Source of the DNA: Ignelater luminosus
Lineage: Eukaryota > Arthropoda > Insecta > Coleoptera > Elateridae
DNA: 64,000 bases
Assembly (NCBI GenBank): GCA_011009095.1
Contig: VTPC01001013.1
Span: forward strand, 62,001 to 126,000
Direction: 5' to 3'
This document shows positions 24,931-36,573 of the stretch, piece after piece. A program made the position numbers and the translations under genes. Position 1 is the stretch's first letter. Each line of letters opens with the position of its first letter. The notes beneath the pieces were generated by a model. The model was not told where the DNA came from. It made no database searches and saw only the letters and a program-made list of their open reading frames with translations.

Positions 24931-25327
24931 AATAAAACACAAGCTGTTAATTTGTTTTGTAGATTGTGGCAGATGCTTGGCCTCTCTGCCAATGCTAGGC
25001 TATACTATGGACTAGCTCCTTCATGGTTTACACATAATTCAATTATCCTATAATAGGCTTACAGAAGTCGCACAACACAATCACTGGACTGCAGGCCCTG
25101 AGAAGAATGCACTGTCCTAATCTACTTAAGATAATACAAAACGCGAGAACAGTACAAAAATAAATCCAATAAATCATGTTACTAAAATGTTCAGATTTAA
25201 TTTAGTAGACAGTATCACATAAGAAGTGGGCTGTGGGACCAGTCAGCTGCAGGAGTGTGTTGGACTAGCCCCAGTTAGCTAACATCATTAATATTAACAC
25301 AATTAAGCAGGGAGAGAGGATGCTCTA
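24931..25327. other. Gap between channel start and CTTNBP2NL-like stop
   Basis: Only 397 bases separate the stop codon of the upstream minus-strand gene (25328) from the start codon of the channel (24930). The stretch must contain the 3' UTR of the former and probably the promoter or 5' UTR of the latter. I find no AATAAA on the minus strand inside it, so the upstream transcript may run into the channel's first exons, or an upstream non-coding exon of the channel may exist elsewhere. Confidence 0.45.
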
Positions 25328-28300
25328 TTAAGTATTATTGCTAGTCGCCATGGTCACAAACATTTGTTGAAAATCTGCTAACTCCTGGCCCAACATTTCA
25401 ATACCCGGAGCACTACGACCACCAGCTTCTGCAGAAGTGCTAGGATTAGTAGTATCTTTAGTTCCTGTTAAGTTTGATTTTTTCTTTTCTGTTTCAGCAC
25501 TATCTGGACGTCGAACAGGTGTCTGCTTATTTGAAATTACAGGTTTATTAGGTGGAATAGGAGGTGGAACTCCTCTCCCCACCACAGCACTTTTTTTTGG
25601 AGGTGTCTGTGGTGCAGTATTCTGAGTATAAGATGTGTGAAAAGCTGCCTTTGTAGATGTCCTCGATACAGCAGATTGTGGCGTTGCTGACTGTGGTACT
25701 GACGTTAACTAAAATATGAAATTATTTGAAATAAATAAACCTCAAACAATTTTCATATTGACTCACTTTTGTTGTGGAAGGTGCTATTGCACTAGCAGAC
25801 TGCCGAAGACTTTGTCCAGGTGTTACAGACTGAGCTACACCAGTCACTAGAAAGCAGAAATGAATCAATATAAAAAACTGAGCTAAAATTACAATTGTGA
25901 TAGAAATTTAACAATTCTCTGAGGGTCTATAACTATGAATAATAATTATTGATTTGATCATATTAATGATTTTTAGGTTAAATATTTTATGTCATGTCTG
26001 TCGAAGAACCAACTAATTTTCTAGATAATCATCCCAATGTCACACAAAAATATAAGATATACAAGGCAGCAGTTTCTGCTAAATACCAAACAGAAATGAA
26101 AAATGATAGTATTTGACAAGATCATATCAGCAATACCTTTCTCGAAATCTAGAATCAGAATAGAATTAATTTTAAGTTTCTTCTAACGAAAAATGTCTTG
26201 CTTACTTTGATTTGGGGCCAATTTTAAGTACACACTACACATGAATTTACATGAATGCAAGATAGCAGGAGATGTAAAGACTCAATGAAGCTATAACTTC
26301 TTTGTTTTTCAAAATACGGCATAAATGTAAAGAAAGAGTTGTTTATTGTCATCAAGTCTATTTACATGAAAAGAAAAATTCTATTGCCTATTTTCATATA
26401 TCAAGGGTGAGGGTAGAGTAGAAAAAACATCCCACAGCTGTCTAAATAGCTTATAAATTTACAGCAATTAGTATTTCCTCTCTAACATCAACTTCAGCAG
26501 ATACAGAAAAATTAATCCCAATCCCTAGCACTTAATATGCAATATCTGGAAAAACCAGACATATTTTATGCAAAAACTGTATTTGTAAAAACGTAATAGT
26601 TTAATTAGGGAAATACCATCTTCCATCTTTAGGAACCAAGATATAGTGTGAGGCTGACACAATTCTTAACACATTAATCACCACCATAGAAATTAAAAAC
26701 ATGTGTTTTGGAATTGCATTAAGCTTTTGATTTACGCAGTTCCAAATAATACAGTAAAGCTGAATTTAGTCTACTGTTGTGCAATGTAATCTTTATATAT
26801 TTTTTTGTGGGTTCGCATACCTTTAGTTTAGTGAAATAAGGACTAAGGAATATACGCCAGTCAAAAAAGTATGGGGCCAAGAGTACAAAAAAGTCTATCA
26901 GACCATCTATAATGAACTCCTATGAGTTTAGCATATTTATACAGCATGTATTACAAAATGCACAACACTAGCACAGTATGGGTAATGCTGTCTATAACAA
27001 ATAAGGCATCATGTTATCCACACATAGCAACTAATGTGTTGCATCACTGAAAACAATAATATCGCCACTTATATCGTTTAGACTACCTGCATTTATTATT
27101 CTCCTATAGTTGACTTTGTAGGTGACAGGGGGTATATTAGTTTGGTGAATTTCAATCTTTTAACACAATATGAATCGTGTTAACCTTATTGCCAGCATCA
27201 AAGGTATGTGACTGACTAGATTAAATGCACATCATACTTTGACAAAACCTTTTTTTGACAATGACTATACTTAGTCTAGTTGTAAAAAAATAATCATGAA
27301 ATGGGGCAATAAAGAAAATTGTATCTTCATAGGTGGGTATGGAAAAAGGTAATATTTTTTAAGAACATTAGAAGTAAATAATCGACAAAGATCTGGCCGG
27401 CCAAGCACTGTTCGAACTCTAGTGGCCATAAATTCGTCAAAATCTGCTTCAGAAGCAAAAGATCATGTCAAGAGAGATGAAGATACCATAAAGATCTATG
27501 TCTCACATTATTAAAACTGATTTAGGATTAGGCACATATCGTAGAACAATGGAACGTTTGCTAGCAGAAGTTCTAAAGAAAAACAGATTACTTCACTGGT
27601 ATGCAGAACAAAGACATCACAAAATCTTGATTTAATAAACAAAAAGCATCCCAGGTAGTTAGAGAGGTTCAGAGAGGCCATCACACGGCTTCAGTGATAG
27701 TTTGGTGGAGAATCACTTACGATAGAGTAACAGAACTGCATTTCTGCAAAAAAGGGGTAAAGACATCAGCCAAAGTATCTCAAGAAACGGTTTTGGAATC
27801 TTGCATGAAACCTTTGAATACGACCATGTTCAAAAATCAACCTTGGAGTTTTCAGCAGGACTCCATGCCTGGTTACAAAGCAAAAACGACTCAAAAATGA
27901 TTAGAAGAGAATGTTCCCGATTTCATAGGCCTTCAGCAAGTCGATCTCAATTCATTGGATTATAAATTATGGTCCATTTTGGAGCATATGGCTTGCTCCA
28001 AAAGACATCCAAATATTGAATCATTAAAAAGTTTGCTTATCGAAGCAGTGGCCCATTTGCCTATTTCTATCTTACGTGCTGCGGTATATGACTGCCCTGG
28101 TTAAAGGCGTGTATACAGGCAAAAAGCGGCCATTTTAAATGAGTTTTTGTTTGTGTAATCTTAAATTACATGTTTAATAGATAATATTTAAATTACAAAA
28201 AAAAAACATTCTGCCATTTCATTTTTAGATGATGTAGATAGTGTAACAGTATTCAAGGCTAGACTAACAGTTGTCTTTGTGTATTTTGATTTTTGCACAA

Positions 28301-31300
28301 AAATTATTTTTATTGAACTTACAAAACACAAAAATAGTTATAGACCATGTTACATCACTAAAAAAGGCACTTAGAAGTTATTCAATAGTATAAAAATCAA
28401 GTGGGTGCTTCATTGAAAAAAGAGTACACCTCCAGTTTCTAGCTTGTAGTAAAATAAAAAACTGCAAAAACATTTTTTTCAGAGTTTGTGTTATCATGTA
28501 CTTCTTCCATTGCCATTTTTTCAATCAAAAATTTTTTACCAGATGTAATATACAATCAGCTTTGCTGCTTAACTTCAATAATAATAACAATTACACAAAG
28601 CACCATTAAGAAATATGTAATACACAATGTCTAACAAACTAAAACAAGAAAATATTGAAACAAACAAAATTAACAGCTGAATGTTTTCTAAAGTTTGAAC
28701 TTTTATTCACAAACTTTTTTCATGAGAATAATTCTTTAATCTCTATATCGTATCAGATATCACATAGTGACAGTAATATTTAAATATACACTTTAAAATA
28801 AAGAATATCAACTTTTAATTAATAATGAATATTAACTGCAATATAATTACATTTTTCATTAAAGATTGCTATACAATAGATGAAACAAGTGTGATGTCAG
28901 CTTAACGGTTGGTACAACCGCACAGGTTCCAAACAAACAGCGACCATAAGGAAAAATTATTAATTCATTGTGCAACGAGTAGCAAGTTTTAAGAACTGTA
29001 ATAAGTGATTTTGTGAAGTGATTGAATCTTTGTATTAACTGAACAATATATCAGAGGTAGGTGGGTTGATAAATTTAAATAAAAGCTGTTTGAAGATTGG
29101 ATTAAATGCGGTTAATACAAAGATTCAATCATTTCACAAAATCACTTATTACAGTTCTTAAAATTCACTACTCGTTGCACAATAAATTAATAATTTTTTC
29201 CTTATGGATGTTTACACAGAGAACACTGTTTGTTTGTATCAACCTCTAGATGATATCACGACTTGTTTCGTCTATTACCAACCCAATTAATTTCTTGTTT
29301 ATATTTCTTTGATTGCCTACTGAAACAGATGGCTATCAGAATATTTAACTTACTAGGTCCAGAAACTGGAACACTAGAAACAGTAGCAGTTGGTTGAACA
29401 ACTTTTGCAACACTACTAGTCATAGGAGTTGTTGAATCTACTGGGTCACGTAACCTATTACGTAATACTTCACATTCTGTTCGCCATTTTTGAAGTTCAT
29501 TTTCTAATTCTTGACACCTAAAATTCAATTAAATGTATTAACAAAATAAAACTCCTTTTCTAGTTTATACCTGGCTTCCTTAGCTGCTAAAGCTGTCTTT
29601 AATGATTTTTTATCGGCTTCAAATAGATGAACTTGTTTTTCAAGTTCTGCTTCCATTTGTAGCGACTTTTTGCTTTCTTCTTCCAATCCTTCTGCCATAC
29701 TATCAATACGAGATTTTTCTTCTGATAAAATCTAAAATAAAATCAAATTAATTATAAATAAATTACTATAAAAATTCTTTACACAAAACATACTTGTGCT
29801 AAGTCTTCACTTCTCTTTCTTTCTTCAATATATTTTACAATAATTTTTTTCCTTTCCGCAATTAAAAGCAAAACAATTTGCTTCTGCCTGGCTTTTTCTT
29901 CATCTGCCAATTCAATCTGACGTTTTAATTCTTTTTCTAATTTTTTACGTTGAGTACGTTCCATTTCTAATTCTTGCCGTAATCTAGTACGTTCCATTTC
30001 CAATCCATACGTAATATCATCACCTTGAGCTGTATCATGCTCATGTTTACATTTCTCCTCCTCTAACTCTTGGATAACCTTTTTATGTTTAGTTTCAGCA
30101 TCTTTAAGTATATTCACCATATACTGATGTGCTCGCCGTTGTTGCAGAGCCAGCTGCTCCAACGCTTGCAATTGTTGTTCAGCTGCAGCAGTCATGTCCC
30201 TTTCACTGTGAGGTGGTTTTGCAGTGGGGCCATCTGCAATGCTGTCCCGCAGCAAAGCTGTGTATGGGTCTGACATAACCACTGGTCTATAGCGTCCCAC
30301 ATTAACAACTTGTTTCAGTTTCTCCGACTACAAGATAGTTTATTTGTTAAAACTAACTACAAATATATATACTTATTATATACCTTGAGTGCGGCAATTG
30401 CTATATCACGGGCTTGTATTTCGCCTTCAAAATATGTGAGTAATTTTAATAAATCCGTTTTAGTCAATTCCATTTTTGGATTTCTCTACAAATAAAAATT
30501 TTTAATGGTTACAAAACCCTAAATAGTGTCTAGGGATTAGCATGAGATCTTTTAGAATTATAAAAGGTCCATCTGGGTAGAGCTTTCTAGAACTGTAAAC
30601 AAACAGTCCTGCCTAAAAAACTGTAGTTACAATAAGACACTGCAATAAATGATCAATAATTATTATTCTAATTAGCACTTATCTATTAGTTAAAACTGAT
30701 TTTACATTATACCTATCATAAGCTTGAACTTGCTGCAGGACATAAATAGCAACATGTCACAACAATACATTTTGCATTTTGAATAATTACCAAGAATAGA
30801 AATGTGCTGTTTTGGTGAAAACAAAGATGATTTATTTATTATGTTAATTCAGCTACAAATTGTGATAATAACACTTTCTAATTTTTAACGAATGGAATAA
30901 GTATTTTGAGGTCATGTCATCACAGTCATAAATAAACATTAAAAGTTACAATAATCTTACAGACTATGGTATAAAAATTCCATTGTCTCTTAAAAAGTGC
31001 TCGAATTTAATTCAAAGATATGAAGACCACAATATCAAAAATGCTATTAACTTCCGATATTCATTTTGATATCTATAGAAATCTTATTTTTATTATATAG
31101 CATAAACTACCAAAAGCAATAATAAAATACGATTGATTTCAGTTTGCTATATACTCTGTCAACGTGTATCTTTAGTATGTTTTAGTGTTCTCGTACGTAA
31201 TATACATATATTTTAACAATCAATTTATGACTGATTATCAATTTTTAATATGTTGATTAGACGGACCTGCTGTAGTTCTAAAAGCATCCTACTAGACGGA

Positions 31301-31565
31301 CCTTTTAAAATTTTAAAAGGTACGGTCGAACGAAGCCCTAGGCACTCCCATTCGATTCGTTTGAAAAATCAAAATTTCATTGATGAAAACAAGGGCGAAA
31401 AGGAACCTTTAGAGTATTGCTGCCTGCATTAGAACGGTCCAACTGCTCAAACTGATTCGTATCTGACGTAGAAGTACCCTGTTGTTCAGGCACAGAGCTC
31501 AAAGAAGCCCCATAGCCTATTCCAAGACCACTCAACCAACCATTCTGATTATTGTTAGAAGCCAT
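25328..31565 (-). CDS. naus: CTTNBP2NL/Nausicaa-like protein (CortBP2 N-terminal domain)
   Basis: Members of this family are cytoplasmic coiled-coil proteins that bind cortactin and the striatin-PP2A (STRIPAK) complex and affect actin dynamics; the fly member is nausicaa. Exons: 31407-31565, 30384-30485, 29794-30327, 29571-29731, 29354-29517, 25767-25846, 25328-25708. All phases close, giving 526 residues. Exon 1 (MASNNNQNGWLSGLGIGYG) is Gly/Ser/Gln-rich. Exon 2 carries the family opening LTKTDLLKLLTYFEGEIQAR. Exons 3-5 form one long coiled coil including ARQKQIVLLLIAERKKI, the counterpart of the conserved KHVVLMLVKECK block. The C-terminus is Ser/Thr/Pro-rich with GVPPPIPPNKP, a likely SH3-type ligand, and ends ELADFQQMFVTMATSNNT. 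The exon 1 donor (GTTCCT) is weak, so translation might instead start at the Met in exon 2. The domain is clear; the orthology call is from memory. Confidence 0.85.
27171..28110 (+). pseudogene. Mariner/Tc1-type transposase pseudogene
   Basis: The reading starts at MNRVNLIASIKG (27171) and continues through several frames. Recognisable pieces are RQRSGRPSTVRT (the linker after the DNA-binding domain), RLLHWYAEQRH, then an intact stretch 27694-27900 with VIVWWRITYDRVTELHF and FQQDSMPGYKAKTTQ. The last matches the FQQDxAPAHKA box with its catalytic aspartate. It ends with SLDYKLWSILEHMACSKRH and AVAHLPISILRAA. Stops and frameshifts are frequent, and part of the centre is missing. The family is a mariner-like group common in beetles and aphids. 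It is different from, and not derived from, the Tc1 copy at 21690. Confidence 0.8.
28908..29250. repeat. Hairpin MITE with 130-140 bp arms
   Basis: The left arm (about 28908-29045) and the right arm (about 29107-29250), compared in reverse complement, agree at roughly nine bases in ten. They share CCATAAGGAAAAA, TTGTGCAACGAGTAG, TTTTAAGAACTGTAATAAG and GATTGAATCTTTGTATTAAC. The loop is about 60 bases. No coding capacity is seen. A transcript through this intron on either strand could form a long double-stranded hairpin. Confidence 0.75.
30486..31406. other. CTTNBP2NL-like gene intron 1
   Basis: This intron of 0.9 kb holds no gene. Close to the exon 1 donor it has a perfect 20-base palindrome at 31301-31320 (CCTTTTAAAATTTTAAAAGG), next to two copies of TAGACGGACC. 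Confidence 0.5.
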
Positions 31566-32228
31566 ATTGAACGTCGCTTCTCCGGCTTTTTCTAGCCCCG
31601 TAAAATACACGGAGCACAAATGCTAAAACACTCCCGGCTCCACATGCAAAGTTTCTTCAACTTTCATTATTGCTTTCTTTTCAAACATTCAACGTAAAAT
31701 TTCTTTGACAACGAAATACACAAATATAGGTTATTACACTGACGATCGATACTTAGGAACTTTTTAGATTTAATCTTTTAAGGTTGGTAGTATTAACAGT
31801 AGCATAGAAATACGTATTACAAATAAGTTACATTAAATTATTGAAATGTCAAAATTTAGGTTAACCAAGTAATTTGGTTTTATTTATCTTTGTTGTTTAT
31901 TAAAGACTGTTACATGGATTAACATGTCAACCTGTGATTTGCGGGTAACGTTATAAACACTTTTTAAACACTCGTCAAACCCGTGATAAATTACAATTTC
32001 TTAGATCTATAGACCACAAATGAATAGAAAGTTATATTACAGGTTATACAACTATCACACCTACATTTATGAAATATTTTGTTTATTTAGAATCTTTAGA
32101 GTATTTAAATAGGATTAAACAAGATCTTTTATTTTCTCAAACTCCGATATTATAAACTTGAATAGAATGGATTATTACAGCTTCATATTAAAGCTTGTGG
32201 TATCAAAATTGATTTATTGCTAGTTAGC

Positions 32229-32310
32229 CAGTGGCGGCTCGTCGTATGAAAAGTAGGGAGGGACTACATTCATTAAATTTTCATGGAGTCGAGCCAGAGA
32301 AGGGTAATAA
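32229..32310 (+). repeat. hAT-like terminus
   Basis: The sequence starts CAGTGGCGGCTCGTCGTATG and continues AAAAGTAGGGAGGGA. It shares its first 14 bases, apart from one change, with the inverted copy at 24185-24206. No opposite end or transposase is visible. Confidence 0.3.
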
Positions 32311-34229
32311 AGTAAATGCGAGGTGTAATCGTGGTTAGACCTTCGAGTTAAGCATAGTAAAATAAAATAAATATAAAAGTCTGGAAATGAAATTTGAAAG
32401 ATATCAGCTAAGAAAAATAGAGTCACTTTGTAGTAAGTACTATAATGTCTACAGTATATGAAGCTTTCAAAGAAGTAAAAATTATTTACAGAAATCACTC
32501 TTTTGCTTGAATAAGATTCTTTGAACTTAAATTATTGTTGCATTTGATCATTCTTGAAGTGCTGGAAGGTTCAAAGGATTATTGAGTGGGGAAGATAATG
32601 AATAATTGCTACCTTTCTCCAGAACTAGGATCAAAAGAGTTCACTCCAAGTTGATTTTATGAATAATTTATGCATTCTTACCCAAAACCAACCTAAGCAC
32701 TTTATGAACACCTGGAGTTAAAACTGTATTAAAAACTAATAATAATTTTATGAAGATGTACTGAATGGAGACCCTAAAGCTAAGTGTTGAATTCTTTCAA
32801 TGTACAAAGATTATATTCACCAAATGAAAAGAAAATATAGTTGAAGCAAAGTAATTGATTTGATGATAAGAAGGAACTTGTTTATAGAAAATTCCATTTT
32901 TACATCAAGGACCATACAATGCAATCCTTCACAAGATGTTATAAGAACTTTGAGTACATTAGACAAGAGGTTAAGTTAAATATTTATCAAATTCAACTTG
33001 TTTGAACTCTTCCAAAGTCTTTCCTAATTGCTACACTTACAAATAGTTGAACGAATAGTTCAAAGATATAAAACCTAAATCTCAAATTATTGCTTGGAAA
33101 AATCATGAAGAGAGTACCACAATAATAAAATTATTTACTATTATTGCAAACTTAATAATTTCCTAAACATGCCTTGCCATCAATACATTAAATAATAAAC
33201 CGTGGAAATTTATGACAAGCCAATAAGCAAACAAAATACATTTGTGCCTAAGAGAAGGGTGGGGGATACTTCAAGAAAGAGAATTCTTACATTGATGTTT
33301 AATGACATGTAATTGCTAGATCTATATTTCTCACAAAAACAATATGCCTGCTGTTTTACATAACTCAGTTTAAATGGCATGTCCAGGTGTGGATAAATCA
33401 ATTTATTATTTTCAGATTTACTTATAGTTATAAATTATAATCAATTGTTGCAAGTACCATGCCTTTGATAGCTGAAATATCATATTTCACCTGTAGGAAT
33501 ACTGCCAAACAATAATCCTTGTGTCCAGGAGCAAGCAACAATTAGCAGCGATGTCGATGAAGAGTTCCTGTACGATTGGCAGCGGACGTCAATTTCCATA
33601 AAGGCAGAGGCAACACTTTTAAAAGCGCTTTTTTCGATGCTGGCAGCGCGTAAACTTGATTACTGCTCCTGAACACAAGCAATGGGCGCGTTCAAAAATA
33701 CGACTGGACTCTCCCAGGATGCTCCTTAGTCGTTCGAAAATCTCCCTTTTACCGTCGGTTGTCCGAAAAGGCTTTTGTATACATCCAGGGTGTACACTAC
33801 TGCTACCCATCCAAAACGATGGTTAAGATTTTCCCGACATGAGCAATAAGGCAGTCCCGTTGACAGATGAATGATATTCATCTTCTAGTTCAATCTTTGC
33901 GCCAAACTGTATATAGAAAAGTTAGATGTGATTACTTGATGTTTACCAAACCGTTCGAAAACATCGAAACTTTAGAGTTACTTCTACGGCGTTCATCCAT
34001 TATTTTCATCCTACCTTTACTCTGACTTTCAAACATGCTCCAACTGCGCAGTTGCTGATAACGCACAGTTACTTGACGTTTCTGCTGGGTAAGTGACTGG
34101 AATTGCACTCTGCTCAGCACTGTCAGCGTAATTGCATTTATGTAAATTTGTAAACTCTAGATAAACAAGAGAGGGGTAGCATAGTGGGGATTCAATATTT
34201 TATGCTCTGTTTCCCATTCTTGTATCATA

Positions 34230-34395
34230 TACAAGGTGTTTGTTAAAACAGGGTAGTAATTCCAATATAAAAAAAAGATAGATTCTAATTTGAAACTATG
34301 CTTCCTTTTTTGCTATGAACATGATGTACCTATATTTTAATTACATCTTATGTGTTATACAGGGCGTTTGTTAGAACAGGATACTGGCTATAACT
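34230..34395. repeat. Two direct copies of a TACARGGYGTTTGTTA repeat end
   Basis: Near 34230 the sequence reads tacaaggtgtttgttaaaac and near 34358 tacagggcgtttgttagaac, in the same orientation about 130 bases apart. Both resemble ends of common dispersed insect repeats. They abut the large fold-back element. Confidence 0.4.
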
Positions 34396-34546
34396 TTGAA
34401 TGTAAAATAATATGGAAATTCTTAATTTGGAATATTAATGTATTCACATTCATTTTTGCTGCTAGTTTATAATTTTCAAGGCCAACCACAATCTGATATG
34501 AACATAAGCAGCTTTTATTTGTTAAAAATGGATATTAAATATTTTT

Positions 34547-35440
34547 GCATATCAAGTGGCCCAAAAGTCTGGAAATAGTCAGGCATCTCGAGAAATGCAC
34601 TTCACATTATAAAGTTACGAAATACGTGTTCTTTTATTTTTAAAGATTTATTTAAACATGACACGTGAAAACCACCCCACCCCCATTTGGGGGATGGAGT
34701 GAGGGGTAGTTTTGAAAATTTAAATGGGAACCCCCAATTTTTTGATTCTCTATCGAAAATTGTTTATGGACATGAAGAACCACCCCCACCCGCGTCATCC
34801 TTACACGGGGCTTGGGAGAAATAAAAAATGTTTTTTTTTCATGTTTGAATAAGGATTCGACTCAGAATCCAAAAAAAACTTATCAAAAAGTTGCATTTTT
34901 ATTTAAACGTGACACGTGAAAACCACCCCCACCCTCACTTGGGGGTGGAACGAGAGGTAGTTTTAAAAATTTAAATGGGAATGCCTAATTTTTTTATATT
35001 TTTTGATTTTCTATTAAAAATTGTTTATGGACACGAAAAACCATCTCCAGCCCCACACTTTCACAGGGGTTGGGAGAAATAAAAACTGTTTAAATAACAA
35101 TGCAACTTTCAGATAAGTTTTTTTGGATTCCAAATAAGATCCTTATTCAAACATGAAAAACATTTTTTATTTCTACCAACCCCCGTGTGAGGGTAGTTTT
35201 TCATGTCCATAAACAATTTTCAATAGAGAATCAAAAAATACAAAAAAAATTGGAGGTTCCCATTTAAATTTTCAAAACTACCCCTCATTCCACCCCCATG
35301 TAGGGGTGAGGGTGGTTTTCATGTATCATATTTAAATAGATCTTTAAAAATAAAAGAACACATATTTCGTAACTTTTTAATCTGAAGTGTATTTCTCAAG
35401 ATATTTAACCATTTCCAAACTTTTGGGCCACTTGGTATAT
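34547..35440. repeat. Large fold-back element, about 0.9 kb
   Basis: The left end reads CATATCAAGTGGCCCAAAAG; the right end, in reverse complement, reads CATATACCAAGTGGCCCAAA. The arms then pair inward over some 350 bases (34547-34900 with 35100-35440), including TACGAAATA, the conspicuous AACCACCCC/GGGGGTGG blocks and TCATGTTTGAATAAGGA. The left half also contains a direct duplication of the GTGACACGTGAAAACCACCC module (34659 and 34910), so it is longer than the right. There is no open frame of note. It looks like a composite palindromic DNA element. A related end sits at 6938. Confidence 0.75.
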
Positions 35441-36573
35441 GAAATCTGTTAATGTCAATAATGATGCTTATGTGATAATTTATTTATTTTACCTCATTTT
35501 ATTTAATGTAGTTGGCTGTATTAAACAATTTTATATTGAATTGTTTTATCTTGATCAGAAATTACGATTTATTTATTTTATTTATCTCTTTTAAAAGTAC
35601 CATATGGCCATAAAAAACTAAATTGCAATAGACTGTGACTGAATTTGCTCGATTAGCAATGTTGATTTCAAATGATTTTTGAAAGTTATGTTAAAATCAT
35701 AAAACTTAATTTTTTACATTGTAATTTTATTATTTTCAAAAAATTAAGATTTAGAAATGATAAGAGCTTTTATTCTACATACTCTTTATCAATGTTTCCA
35801 ACCACGCAAGTTCAATCACAGACCATTTCTAATCAGATGATATTAATGCATAAAATAATAAATAAAATACTGGCACATAGAAAATGAATTGTAGAGGTTT
35901 GATACACTGTAAAAAGGAAACTTAAAATGTTTTTGAGCAAAAACTTGTAAATGATATTTGAGATATCTACCATTTTAAAGACAACCTCAGATAATATATA
36001 TGTACCATAATCCATTGAATATTACTGAAAGGAAAAACAAGAACGGTAAAAGTATACATATTTATTCTTCGATTAATAAATTTTAAAATACACACTAATG
36101 ATGTAATGAATACATCACTTAATAATAACAAACAATGAAAATCAAAAAAATATAACAAACTTAAATAACTTAAGACTAGATATGATATCAAAGATACATG
36201 TAATGAAAAAGTAGAAGAAATGTATCGATGGTATCTTATATTAAAAAAATGGTCAGAAAGTAGATAATCAATGACAATACATTAGTGGCAGACAACACAA
36301 AACTCCATAGAATCCTTTTCAATTTAGAGTTCATTTCTCTTTTACATATCAGCAAATATTTAACTTTGCAAATAATTTATTGTCAAACAAATACAATTGA
36401 AGTAATGCTAACATTCATTTTAAAAAGAATTATGTAATGTTCCGAACACGAAAGGCATTATTTTTTGTATTTATTTTAAACAGAAACTTTCCATTCAAAC
36501 ATATCATGTTCAATCTGCCAATAAAACTTATCCACTTTATAATATTAGTAATGAATAATGAAAAAGACAAAAA

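Larger units (their letters stand above)
25847..29353. other. CTTNBP2NL-like gene intron 5, with two transposon relics
   Basis: This 3.5 kb intron holds a dead mariner/Tc1-type transposase on the plus strand (27171-28110) and a hairpin MITE (28908-29250). The remainder is AT-rich, without recognisable coding or RNA content. Confidence 0.55.
31566..36573. other. Intergenic region between glycogenin and the CTTNBP2NL-like gene
   Basis: Five kilobases without a recognised gene. It includes a hAT-like terminus (32229), two direct copies of a TACARGGYGTTTGTTA repeat (34230 and 34358), and the 0.9 kb fold-back element (34547-35440). The part from 36000 to 36573 is probably glycogenin 3' UTR. Open frames at 32220-32498, 33619-33810 and 33932-34120 have no family resemblance. 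Confidence 0.5.

Noticed and set aside
32220..32498. 92-codon minus-strand frame
   Set aside because: It includes the hAT-like terminus and reads as low-complexity aromatic and Ser residues; no family resemblance.
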